From Hesseltinella vesiculosa (Eukaryota; Mucoromycota; Mucoromycetes; Mucorales; Cunninghamellaceae), in the NCBI GenBank assembly GCA_002104935.1, contig MCGT01000002.1, forward strand, positions 620,001 to 684,000: a DNA stretch of 64,000 bases, read 5' to 3'. The notes beneath the pieces are model-generated. The model was not told where the DNA came from. It made no database searches and saw nothing but the letters and a program-made list of their open reading frames with translations. The position numbers were made by a program, and so were the translations under genes. This document shows, piece by piece, positions 44,129 to 55,841 of the stretch; position 1 is the stretch's first letter; every line of letters begins with the position of its first letter.

Positions 44129-45898
44129 ATGCTTGCTGCATTCTTCTTATTTGGTTTCTGTCTTTATGCTAGCGCCAAATCCATTGCATTTTCCTCCATG
44201 ATTGGTGGGACCTCGGTATGGTCGTGACTCTGATCACCTCCCTTTTTGTCATGCGGCAAAATTAACCGCAGTTGCCTTTTTCCCTTTTTTCCTCCGCAGC
44301 ATACAGGATGGGTGTTGGAGATTACTCAAGTGCTTGCTGACCGTGGTTACAATGTCACCTTTGTATCCCGTGACCATCAACTCCATCTGGCAAATCATTA
44401 CCCCCTCATCCACCAACACTCCTTTGGACCTGACCTCATCGGATCCAACAACAAGGACCTGTTTCGCCAGTTTAGCACCATGTCTCAAAACCAAGTCCGT
44501 GTTGCCGTGCGGAAATCCCTGAATCGATCGTTTAAATCTGATTATCCAAAGTTCCTCGACTATTTTCAAACCCATCGACCCGATATTGTCATTTGCGACT
44601 CCTTTGTCGACAGCTGCATCGATGCTGCTATCCAGACAAACCTGCCCTTTGTTGTCACCTGCACTTTCCAGCTACGTCAAGGTACCCAAGAAAGTCGGCC
44701 ACCGGCGGAGTTTTGACCTTTTTTTTTCCCATGTCAGACGTTTATGCACCCTACATTAACAAAGTAGGCGGTGATTATTGGACAACAGATGACATGACTC
44801 TCTGGGAAAGGTTTTTTTATACTTATGTTACTCCTTTAAACAATTGGTATGACATGCGTGAACCGTTGCAAGAATTTAACCAAGTCCGCCAATCGTTTGG
44901 CCTTCCTCGCTGGAACCGCGATTTGCAATGGGCCAACGCCTTGCGGCTAGTCAATGCGTTCTACGGATTGGCCCCGGCCCAGCCAGCTAGTCCTTTGACG
45001 CAGCTGGTGGGGCCCATTACGCCCGACCCTTTTCACCAAATGGCAGGCTCTCTGGTCGAGTTTTTCTCCCGACACAAGCGCGTGGCGTACGTGGCATTTG
45101 GCTCACAGTTCCAACCAAATGACCGAGGCCTCGCTGCTCTTTTGGGTGGCATCTTGGATCAGATCGAAGCTGGGCACTTGGATGCGGTGGTATGGGCTGG
45201 TTTCCCCAAGTCACCAATGCAAGATCCCGACTTACAGGTGTGCCACGCCGCCGGGCAGCCTTGCTACGCTATCCGATCTCTGGCATCTGAGCCTTGGTTC
45301 ATGGCCATGGACTGGGCCCCACAGCAAGCCATTTTGGAGCACTCCTCCACCGTCGTCTTTGTTACTCATGGAGGGGCTATGAGCGCCCATGAAGCGCTGC
45401 TCGCCGGCAAGCCCGTCTTGTGCCATCCATTCAAGGGTGACCAGCCGACCAATTGCCTCCGTCTGCAAAAAATCGGAGTTGCTCGAACACACGACCGAAA
45501 CATCGTGACCCGGGAACTCGTCCGCCATCAACTGGAAGACATGTTGACTGACAATGCAGCGTTCCAAGCCAATCTCATCCAATGGAAACACGTTGCCCGC
45601 ATCAACAGCCGACGCACAGCACATGCTGCTAACCTCATTGGTAAATGCTTTTGCAATCATGAACAAAAAGCCAAAGTGCTCACCCGATAGTTGAATAGAG
45701 GAGCATATGGTAGGGTCAAGCCAAGGCGTGCCAGTGTATCGACACCTGGTCTCACACAACCTGTCCTGGGCCAAGGCCAATGATGTGGATTTACACTTGA
45801 CAGTTGCCATAGGCATCAGTTTAATCATTGCGTTGTTCATTAAGTCTATGCATTATTTCATGACATCTCATGCTTCCTTTAAAAAAAAGGTGCTTTGA
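44129..45898 (+). CDS. UDP-glycosyltransferase, ER type I membrane protein
   Basis: Transfers a sugar from a UDP donor to a lipid or small-molecule acceptor. Four exons (44129-44215, 44300-44681, 44738-45640, 45699-45898) give about 523 residues. A signal peptide (LAAFFLFGFCLYASA), HTGWVLEITQVLADRGYNVT in the acceptor half, then KRVAYVAFGSQ and the UGT signature WAPQQAILEHSSTVVFVTHG, GAMSAHEALLAGKPVLCHPF and KGDQPTNCLRLQ are intact. The last exon adds a membrane helix (VAIGISLIIALFIKSMHYF) and a short KKK tail like the dilysine-type signals of ER UGTs. The acceptor substrate cannot be deduced. An intron retained in one reading would give a stop instead of the helix, so the last exon is needed. 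Confidence 0.9.
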
Positions 45899-46420
45899 TT
45901 TTTTATTTTCTCATTAAATGACACACACGTGTTAACGGGGCTTGTGATTTTTTTACAGTACCTAAGATGCCTGCTATTTTACTCATAGAGTTTGAGGATC
46001 GCATGTTACTTGTGGCCTGCATTTATTCGGGTGGTGGTCGTTTTGTCAACTCAATCAAGAAGTGGATTTCCCTTTCCAAAAACGGATACAAAACGTCGCC
46101 AGCCAAAAATGAACCAGGGGCAGACCCCCCCCCAACTCGGCCACAAAGGGTCCGAGAGGTTTGTAATTTTCATCATGGTCGTGTCTCATGTATATTCGTA
46201 TGCAAAATAAATTTGGAGTGAATCCATTGCTGATGATTTCATCGGTAGGCGAGTCTGTTATTCCATTTTTGTTGCGTGGCATCGTCCTTTGGCATGCCCT
46301 CTACCTCATCACCACTTCAGCAGAGAGGCAAAGGATAGAAACTCTCAACAAGATTCATCCTGTAGTAACTACATGCAAAGTCTGAGGCGAATCGGAGGAC
46401 GTTGCATTTTGTATGAAATC
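45899..46420. other. spacer, nothing recognised
   Basis: Downstream of the UGT gene. Short open frames without coding character. Confidence 0.35.
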
Positions 46421-46620
46421 TAGTCGGATCGCTGGAGGGCCCTGGAGGAAAAAAAGGCCACCCTGAGAAAAAAAGGGGTACGCTCTAGAGCACGTTTGAG
46501 CTAGCAAATCGACGTGAGATTTTGCATAGGTATAGAGATTCATGAAAGAGGATGTTGTTGAAAAATAGAAGCCGATCAGTGAAGATCTCGCCTCCTCTTC
46601 CCCAGCCAAAAAGCTGTCCA
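46421..46620 (+). repeat. dispersed repeat family, copy f (degenerate)
   Basis: Weaker copy: AGTCGGATCGCTGGA, TAGAGCACGTTTGAGCTAGC, AAATCGACGTGAGATTTTGC, GAGGATGTTGTTGAAAAATA, GATCAGTGAAGATC and CCCCAGCCAAAAAG follow the family order, after which the match fades. Confidence 0.5.
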
Positions 46621-46986
46621 ACAAAACTGACAAAACATGGCTTCCCAGACAGCAAGCGGGATTCAATCTCCGCAGCCCACGCCCATTTTTTGCATGTATC
46701 CTTTGCTTAGGCATGGCGATCACCGAAGCCACAGGATTCACCTAGTAAACCTGTTACAGCCATCTGACAAAATTCATGTGTAAAGGACAATGACGGAGAG
46801 GCACCAGCCTACTGGTTGGAGGGCGAAACTCCAGGCCAAATGTGTTTGCCCAAGAGAGAGAGAGAAAAAAAAAAGAAGAGTTTGAAGCCCCACCTGGGCT
46901 TCACCCCTTTCTTTTTTCTCACTCACTCTTTTTTTTCTGAACGTCTCTTCCTCCCTCTTTTTTATTATTATTATTTGACGATAGAC
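46621..46986. promoter_or_regulatory. upstream region of the Rictor gene
   Basis: Purine/pyrimidine-rich tracts ((GA)n near 46,855-46,865, T-rich 46,905-46,970, a short ATT run) directly before the Rictor start. No gene recognised. Confidence 0.35.
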
Positions 46987-49900
46987 ATGTCTTTAGCACA
47001 TTCACATGCGTCAACGATACCCCCTTCTTCACATGCATCAGACAAGCCTCCTTTCCTGACAGACAGTGCCATTCCTCCAGCGCCTCCTCCACCTCCTCTC
47101 CCATCTAAGGCCATTTCTTCTGAAGATCAACAAAACGTAAAAACCATGGCATCCGTGCCTTTCATTGACGCAACTATACTAACCTCATTTATTGCTTGCT
47201 TTTATTGGTGTTGGTTAGTTGGAAGAATGGCTTATGCAGCTGGATCGAGAAAAAAAGATGAAGCTGGGCGTGGAAAACATGTTGGAGGTTTACTTGAAGG
47301 ACAAGAAGCGTACAAAGGATTTGGAATCCCAACTAGAAAACTACAATGCCACCATCCTATCTCTGACAAAGCGTATCGATGAACTGCGGCTGTTGGCTGG
47401 TAAGTGTCCCCTCTCTCTAAACAGTCCAGCTCATTTTTTCGTTGGGAACGATCTGGTCTAGGCAACGACAGTGACAATACCAACGTGATTGCACTCTTAC
47501 GAAAACACAATTACCCCATGCATCGTGGCTTTCCCGCAACCGCCGCCAAGACAAAGCCTCCACAGCAACGAGTTGGCAAACCGCGCTCAAACAGCTCTCC
47601 CAGTCATCGACAAAAACAGCAGCATAATATTTCGTTTCCTGACGACGGTAACCACCTTTTTTTTTTTTCTTTCGGGAACGATTAAACTGTTTTCTTTCTT
47701 AGACGCTTGGCCTTTGGGGAAACGGCTACGGCACATCGTTGAACAGCTGTCGATGGATGAATGGAAATCGGCTTCACCAAAGACGGATGGCTCGGCCTTC
47801 AAAGAATCAAAAATGGAAACCCTGGATGTACTCGTGCGAATATTGAAAAACACGGCGGATATCGATGTCTATCACCCAAAGAAGAACGTCATTGCATGGT
47901 AAATCACGCCCTCTCCTCAACCCACTTTTTTTTTTTTTTTTTTCATATCACCTCTCTTTTTATTACCCCACTCAGCTCACCACTCCGATTCATTAGTTTA
48001 CGCCAGTGTATTGCCAGTCCAAATCGTGAACTGCGCGTTCTTGGGTTTCGAGCTCTAAGGCATTTGGTCAACGAAGCGTTTGATGTAGAAGTCATGATGC
48101 AATTGCACATGGATATCTTCATTGTCCGGTGAGACACCCAAAAAAAAAAAAAAAAAATAAAGTGCCTTACGCCTTTATTACCCTAGGGCTATGACGCGAG
48201 ATTCCGATTATTACGAGCCTGAACGAGAACAAGCCCTGAAGCTGATCCGTACTTTTTTGCAAGTGGGTGGCGCACAATACCTGTCACAATCCATTGTCCG
48301 GGCTGTCACTGCTGTGGCCGAGCAAACCGATTGTCGCTTACGAAATGTGTGCCTGGAAACCCTGTCTGAACTTGGTAAAGAAAAAGGAAGAAGGAGGTTC
48401 TCAGCGATGAGCTGACATTTTTTTTTTTTTAAGCGGTCCTGGACATTGCTTTGACGGTGCGTGCTGGTGGATTACGAGTGATCTTGCAGGCCTTATTAGA
48501 TGGTCATTTGAACATGACGGAGGTGCTGTGTTATGCATTGGTTTATATCTTGGACACTCCTGAACGACGAAAGTACATGCGGCCTGGTGTCGAGCTGGAA
48601 ACGTTGATTGCGCCCTTTACCGAGGCTAGTAAAGGCGCCACTTTTGAAGAACGTCTGAAGAACAGTGTGAAGGTGGTGACCTTTTTGCTCAAAACATGGG
48701 CAGGTATCTTGTATATGTGTGCCAACAATATGCGTGCAGCCCGCTCGATTGTCCTCGCCCTTCGCACTCCTGAAAGCGAGACCAAGGTAAGTGGCAAGTT
48801 GGATGGATGGCCCTAAAAAAAAAGGCACTGATGACTCGTTCCGTAGAAAATGGTGCTGGACATGTTTGTGGATATCTTTCGAGTCCAACTCCCCAAAGAC
48901 TATGACAGCTATTTGAACGGCCGACAACACAACGTCACGATGTTCCCTCCTGAACCAAAACAAAGCGAAGTACACGGCATCCACGGCATGATGATGATGG
49001 GCGACGACTATATATCCTCGGCTGCCACCATGTTCGGCCTCCCCTCGGATGGCACCAATGGCAGCGGCAGCTCCGGCAGTGTAGGCACGACAGGCGCTTC
49101 GGCGGCCGGCAGCAACTCCCTAGCTTCTGTAGGTATGCTGACTCGGGCGGATGGTTACCGACCCTTGTGGATGACAGGCGTGACCTCGGCCAACAATCGT
49201 GAGCGGCTCAACATGCTCGATCAACATCTATCTGTCGTCTTGATCATCTTCATCGAAGCCGACATCCTTTCAGCCCTCATCGATTTGGTCAAGAGCGACG
49301 ACGTCTACCTGTCCCGAAAAGCAACGCTTCTCATCGGCGAGATTTTACAGCTGTCGACCCGCCTTTTACCGATGCTCATGGCTAGCCAGGTCCAGTCACT
49401 GCCCAAGCTGTTTGCCTTGGCCTCCAACTTTGACGACGAGCTGGTGCGACACAACGCCACCGCCGCCTTGGCCCATATCGACCGCCTGACCCGCGCACGC
49501 GCCCGGTATGCTGCGGTTGCCTCGGCCACCCAACGACAGCAAGGTCTCGGCTTCTCCATGTCTTCCAATGCCGTGGCTGCCGCCGCCATGGCTGCCGCCG
49601 TTGCAGCTGCAGGGCCAGTCGGCCACACCGCCCTGCCTTCGCGCCGTATCGGGTCCATGCTGATCAACAGTTCCAACCAAGAAAAAGTCCACGAGGTCAA
49701 GCTAAAGATGGGCTATGCCATCGACGATGCCCATTTCCGCCAGCTGCTAATGGATACGCAGGTCCTTAGCACCAAGGACTATACAAAATGGAGCTGGGAC
49801 AACATCACCGAGCTTCTACAAGGGCCGCTGCTCAACCCCAAACGCCTGGACGAAGCAATGCGCAGCCGCAAGTTCATCAAGCGCCTGCTCGCCTTTTACC

Positions 49901-51976
49901 GCCCCTTCAAGCATCAGTTCTCCGACATCCATTGCACACGTGCCAACGTCATTCGCTACGTCAAGACCGGCTGCACGCTACTGTCCACTCTCCTCAGCCA
50001 TTCCGACGGTGTACGGTACCTGGAGGAGAACAGGCTCCTTGCCGAAATTGCCGAAGCCCTGGGCGAACTGGATCCATTGCGCCACCTGCGTGACCCCAAC
50101 AACGTTCAGGTAGCCGACCCTATCTTTTCCAAGGAACGCATGGTCAACACCCTGACCAGCGGCTACTTTACCTTGCTGGGCGTCCTGACCAAGCAGAAGG
50201 ACGGCTCGCGTGCCATGGAAAAATTCAGCCTGTTTAGCTCCCTCTACCAAGTCTCGGAGCTGCGCAACCGCGACGACCTCAAGATTGCGATGATCACCAG
50301 CATGGACTATGCCATGGATGGCCACCCGCGCGTGCTTCTGTCCAAGATCATGACGTCGGGCTACAACCCCATCCGTCTCTTTGCCACCAAGCTTGTGGGC
50401 CATATCATGCGCCGTGGCGACGACCACGCCTCCACTGACTGGACCATCCGCCTCCTTGTCACCCAGCTCTACGATACCCACTTGGAAGTCGCTCAAATGG
50501 CTGTCCAGCTCCTTGACGAAGCCTGTCACCAGCGCCATCATTTGGAACTCCTTGTCAAATGCCGACCCAGCCTCGGCCATCTTGGTGAAGTTGGCCACCC
50601 GCTGCTCCTCCGGTAAAAAAAAAGACAAAAAAAAAAAAAAAAAAAAGCTGGAAAAACGAGGATAGTGCTGACTTTTTTTTTCTTCCATTCCCAGGTTCCT
50701 GTCAACATCCACCGGCTTTAGATACTTGGATGACCTGGATTATGTCGAAAAGGAAATGGACGAGTGGTTCGAGGTAAGAAGAGATTTCCAACATATTGCA
50801 TGGATGGTTGACCCCCCTCCTCCCTGAATTAACCAACATTTTCCAGTTCCGGAACCAGCAATATGTCATCCAGTTGGAACTCTCGCTGGCGAGAGCTTTG
50901 GCAAATTCTCCATGCAAGAAAATCAATCCTTTTGAAGAACGCGTGGACAGCGAATTTGATTTTGAACAGCTGTAAAGATGCCTATGGCCATGCCTTTGCA
51001 CGCCGACTGACCACTTTTTCCATAGTCAACCTGGTGACGGGCTGTCGCCTCCCCATTTCTATGGCGAATTGACCAAAACTGAGGAAGGATGCACTCTGTT
51101 GCGAGAAAAAGGGCATTTCCGACAGTTCACCCAATTCCTGCGCGACCATTGGGACAAGGTGTACGACGTCCAGACCGTTCAGCAACTCAAAGCCGTGCTG
51201 TGGGCCATTGGTAACATCGGCTCAACACGCAATGGTTTACCATTTTTGGAAGAAGAGGAGATCGTCAAAGATATCGTATTCATGGCCGAGCATTGTGAGA
51301 TTTTGTCACTGAAGGGGTAAGCAGAAAAGAGGTTTGGCATTAGGTTTGTTACTCACCGGCCTTTTCACTTCAGCACTTGTTTCTATGTCCTGGGCTTGAT
51401 CGGCAAGACGCATCAAGGGATTGAGCTTTTGGGTGAGCTTGGCTGGGAAGGCGTGGTAGATTCAGACGGGCTACCGGAAGGATTATGCGTACCACTCAGC
51501 TTTCATGACATTCTGTCGGTGAGTTCCTTTTTTACGCCCTCAATAGGCAGAGCTGACTTTTTTTTTTTTTTTTTACTTGGGCCTAGATCGGCAAGTGGGA
51601 ATACACGCCAACATTGTCAGATCCGCCCAAGTTACCCAAATCCATCACCGAGGACACCATCTCCACTGATATTTTACGAAACATTGGTGATATGAGCAAT
51701 CATATCCTTGCGAATGAAGCGTCCAAAAACCTTGCCAAGTAAGCATCCATTATCTCTTGCCTGAAATGAGCCTTGCTGACGCACTTTTTTTTTATTTTTA
51801 GACTTCGACAGCTTCACGTTGACCACTTTAAGAGCGTGCCACTCTTTTACTCCGTATGTCAGCTACTGGGTAGTTACCATTTCCGGTCTTCGGTGCGCAA
51901 GTATATCTTGGAAGCCTTTGACATTCGTTTTAGCCATGAAGCTTTCGACGCCTTGGACAATCTGACCAGCGATTAA
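46987..51976 (+). CDS. AVO3: TORC2 subunit Rictor (Avo3/Ste20-type)
   Basis: Scaffold of TOR complex 2, which controls actin, cell-wall and sphingolipid responses. Fourteen exons (46987-47136, 47219-47399, 47462-47647, 47703-47898, 47976-48128, 48187-48374, 48434-48786, 48847-50612, 50695-50773, 50847-50971, 51026-51316, 51374-51518, 51587-51738, 51802-51976) give roughly 1,380 residues. A proline-rich N-terminus and a short coiled coil (EWLMQLDREKKMKLGVENML) precede long helical repeats. Rictor blocks visible include FISLRQCIASPNRELRVLGF, MTEVLCYALVYILDTPERRK, MDTQVLSTKDYTKWSWDNIT and LKAVLWAIGNIGSTRNGLPF. Exon 8 (1.77 kb) is far more GC-rich than the rest and carries a Ser/Gly/Ala-rich low-complexity insertion and an Ala-rich run. 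One residue block near the end (GTCFYVLGLIGKTHQGIELL) is the conserved C-terminal Rictor repeat. Confidence 0.9.
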
Positions 51977-52762
51977 CCTTCCGTTTTCACCCCTCTTTGC
52001 CCATTTGTATATATTTTTTTTTCAAGTAAAAAGATAATGATTGCAGCTGCACACTCTAGGGAAAAAAGAAAATCAGCCTCCAATCAAATTTCTCCTCCTC
52101 ATACCCTCACCGAACAATTTTTACCTGCAAAAGCATGAAACCATGCTTATTAAAGGACAGGCGATAGCTTATTCTAAAAGGTTGCTCTATCTAAAAAAAA
52201 AAGCATGCGCTGAGCTCGGGGGATGGAGGACATGGGCGGGGGAAAGAGGTAAGGAGTCGATGACGGAGATCAAAGAAGTGACGAGCAATGGCAGTCATGC
52301 TGGAAGCAGCAGAAATGTCACGATCCAAAGACACTCGTAAGTATAAAAGCAAGCTTCGCTTCAAGCTTCTCACATGGGTGTTGTCCTCATTTAAGAAAGC
52401 CTTGCTCCTGATTTCTTGTGGTTTGCATGCATTATAAAGGAGGATGGACAAAACCAGTGTGTCTGTCACCATGGAATGAGGGATAGTTTAGTGACAATTT
52501 CGCATTCGTCTTCCTGACTGGTTACACTATTTTTTGTTGGCATCATTTCTGTAAGTCGACAGAGCTCGAAAATCAGCTCATCGCAATGAGCCATGATTGG
52601 TGGAGATGAGATCCGTTTCAAAGGCCGCATTGCGTATGTAGTCATTTTGACGCCAATCAAAGCGGTTGATTTTTTTTTTCGACATAAAAAGCTGGGGAAG
52701 TGCTTGATTTTTTCTCTCTTTCTCTTACCGTTTGTTTTATTTTTCTATATTTCGATAAACAC
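51977..52762. other. spacer between Rictor and cystathionine beta-lyase
   Basis: About 790 bp with T runs and a pyrimidine-rich leader just before the next start. No gene or repeat recognised. Confidence 0.35.
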
Positions 52763-54159
52763 ATGGCTAGCCAAGGAAAAGAATACCGTTTTGCCACTAA
52801 AGTGGTCACTGTCGATAACCCAGATGATCCTCACCATGCTGCCTCGGTACCTATCTATCAATCGGCGACATTCAAGCAGACAAGTGCATCGGCTGGAGGC
52901 GACTATGACTATTCTCGCAGCGGCAACCCCACTCGAACCCAACTTGGTAATATTGAGTGAAAGAAAGAAGGAAAAAAAAGACAACGATAATACAGTGACA
53001 GCGTGAAGAAGCAGAAATACAGTGGGCAGGTGACTGAACTCTTTTTTTTTTTTGTTTTGTTTTATTAGAAAACCACCTGGCTAAAGTGATGAGCTGCAAG
53101 CGGGCGTTGGCTGTTTCAAGTGGGATGGGCTGTTTGGATGTGATTACCCGTTTGGTGCGTTCGGGCGAAGAAATCATTGTCGGCAATGACCTGTACGGTG
53201 GCACCAACCGCCTGCTTGCCTTTTTATCCAAATCCCAAGGCATCAAGACTCACCACATCGATACCACCCGCGCCGACTCTATTCTCCCCTATCTGGACCC
53301 GGTCAAGACCCGACTGGTGATCCTGGAAACGCCCACCAATCCTTTGATCAAAATTGCCGATATCCCCACCATCACCAAATATGTCCACGACCAATGCCCC
53401 AATGCCCTTGTGGTTGTCGATAACACCATGATGTCGCCTTACCTGCAAAACACCCTGGAAATGGGCGTCGATATCGAATACCACTCTGGCACAAAGTATC
53501 TTTCAGGTCATCATGATTTGATGGCTGGTGTCCTTGGTACCAACCGTGAAGACGTGGGCGATGTAAGTACCGCCAGGACCTTTTGTCTCTCACTACCAGC
53601 AAAAAATAACATGTTATTTTTTTTTTGCCTATCCCATTCCTAGCAATTATACTATGTGATTAATGCGACTGGCTGTGGATTGGCTCCTTTTGATTCTTGG
53701 TTGCTGCTGCGTGGGATCAAGACCATGGCTGTGCGCATGGACAAGCAGCAGGCCAGCGCGGTCCGCATTTGCCAATTCTTGGAACACCATCACCTCAAGG
53801 TCCACTTCCCAGGCTCCAAGAAACATCCTCAATATGATTTGCACAACCGTCTTGCCAAAGGCCCTGGTGCTGTCCTGAGCTTTGAAACCGGCGATGTTGG
53901 CATCTCCGAACGCATTGTCGAAGCCGCCAAGCTCTGGAGCATCTCCGTCTCGTTTGGCTGTGTCAACTCGCTCATCAGTATGCCCTGTCGTATGTCGCAT
54001 GCCTCGATCCCTGCCAGCGTGCGCGCTGAACGTGCCCTGCCCGAAGATGTTATTCGGTTATGTGTCGGTATCGAAGATGTTGATGATCTGATTGACGATC
54101 TACAGCTGGCATTAGAATCTGCCGGTGCTATTGAAGTGCAAGACAAGGCCTCTGCTTGA
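52763..54159 (+). CDS. STR3: cystathionine beta-lyase (PLP-dependent)
   Basis: Converts cystathionine to homocysteine in methionine biosynthesis. Three exons (52763-52946, 53069-53562, 53644-54159) give about 397 residues. The Cys/Met-metabolism PLP family motifs are present: DYDYSRSGNPTRTQLE, RALAVSSGMGCLDVITRL, YGGTNRLL, LETPTNPLIKI, VDNTMMSPYLQ and the PLP-lysine motif HSGTKYLSGHHDLMAGVL. Y-x-S-G-H-x-D-x-(M/V)-x-G fits beta-lyases better than gamma-lyases or gamma-synthases, but the subfamily call from motifs alone is tentative. The N-terminus (MASQGKEYRFATKVV) lacks a clear presequence, suggesting cytosol or peroxisome. Confidence 0.86.
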
Positions 54160-54324
54160 TTTTTTTTTTTTTTACGCATCTCTCTCAAAAAAAAAAAAAA
54201 AAAAAAAAACCACTTGTACATGTCTCTATTTCTCTTACCATTCACCCATCCCGGAATTAAAACTGTGTCAATATTATGGTGCCAGACAAAAGGGTGAAGG
54301 CGATAGGATGTTCAAAACAGCATT

Positions 54325-55841
54325 TTATTCAGTCGATTCTAATTGATGGATGAGACCAGAGCCTTTAGGTAAAAAAAAAAAAAACCCATGGGTGAGTCAC
54401 CGTTTGAGTTTCGTTCTTCACCGCGCGTGTTTACCGTCATAACCGTTGTAATAGAACCAATTTTGGACAGGCAGCTCCTTGGCCGACAACACCTTGATCA
54501 CTTCTTGTGCCAAAACGCCACCGATAATAGCAGCAATAGGAGGCAATTCCGTTTGGTATAAAGAGAGCCCTCTAAAAAAAAAGGGTTAGCCAAGAGGTAA
54601 CCTTTTCTTTTTCCACTTGCTTGAGGATCTCGTCGTCCAGCACAGATGTATCGTTCACGCCAACAGCTTGAAGCCAGATATCTTTGTCCTTGACCAACTC
54701 GTCTATTTCGGTGTCGCTTGGGAATTGGGGTGATTTCAGCTGGTATTTGAGCAAAACTAAATAAAATGTAACAGTGAGATCTCGTCCATGACTCGTCGTC
54801 ATACGCGTACTTTGAATCAAAAAGGCAATAGGAGATATCCGTTTCTTGATGGCTTTGGCCGACATCGTAGACCAATTCTTCTCAAGGGATTTGCACAAGG
54901 GTTGGTACGTCTCCACGTGCGTCGTTCGCGTCACAATCGGTTCATCGGATTTGTTGGCTGGTGTCTGGTGCTTTTCTCTAAACGGTTGAAAAATGATAGG
55001 GTTCAGTCTTCAGCACAAATGGTGTGGTTCAATGTTTACTCAATGTAAGTGTGCTTCACAAGATCACAGAAGATATAGCCCACCCAGCCAAACGCATCCG
55101 CTGCATAAAATGGCTTGCTTACATTGTGTCGAATGTCGTTCACGCGAGTCTGAGTAAAAAAAAAAAAAAAAAAAGTGAGGTTGGTTTGGCTTGTGGTGTG
55201 GTTTTTCATTTACCAGTAGATTGACATCCGTATGGAATACACATACAATATCAAAGGGTTCAAAGAATTCATCGGCTTTTTTGTGGATATCTTCCTTGTC
55301 GATCAAGACGTTCACTCGAGGATTCAAAGCTTGCAATGCAGGAGCCACAGCCTCGGCTTTCTGCGAGGTAAAAAAAGAAAAAGAAATGGAAGCTTGGTGT
55401 GAGTCCAGATATCTACTCGTTCTCTTGATCAAACCAATGGAAGCCATGACTTACGTTTTGGCCTACGTGCTCGTCACTCAAGAAGAATTGCGAATCCACG
55501 GCTTGTTTCGTGACGTCGGTGTGATCTAAAATGGTGATGCTGCCTACGCCTGCGAGGACAAGATTCTTGGCAACCTCACTTGCTACAGCACGCAATCCTG
55601 CAATGAGAATATGGGCTCGGCCAATCCTATAGGGAGAAGAGGAAAAAAAAACATGAGGTTCGCCAGGTTGGCACGGCTTTGCCATCTTACGATTGTTGGG
55701 CTTCAATCCCCCACAGACGGATCTGACGATCGTAAATAGCTGCTTCGTCTACAGCAAGGATAGAGACATGGTTGAGTTATCCACGCAAAAGTGCAATGCT
55801 TTGTGTAATGGGTTACCCTGAGATAAATCCTTGTTTGCCAT
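54325..55841 (-). CDS. AOS1: SUMO-activating enzyme subunit AOS1 (SAE1)
   Basis: Adenylation-domain partner of Uba2 in the heterodimeric SUMO E1. Nine exons (55841-55817, 55748-55691, 55626-55455, 55360-55214, 55149-55040, 54977-54811, 54756-54621, 54571-54435, 54362-54325) give about 329 residues. EAAIYDRQIRLWGIEAQQS is the E1/ThiF-type opening signature, followed by HILIAGLRAVASEVAKNLVL, AGVGSITILDHTDVT and FYAADAFGWVGYIFCDL. The C-terminus has ELPPIAAIIGGVLAQEVIKV and FYYNGYDGSG, the conserved dimerisation and adenylate core of Aos1. As expected for Aos1 there is no catalytic cysteine domain. Exon 7 ends at a GCAAGT donor (GC-AG intron); no GT donor keeps the frame. The stop codon overlaps AATAAA, a likely polyadenylation signal. 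Confidence 0.9.

Noticed and set aside
54600..54640. GT donor (GTTACC) for AOS1 exon 7
   Set aside because: It puts the next exon out of frame. The GCAAGT donor a few bases upstream restores the conserved C-terminal block.
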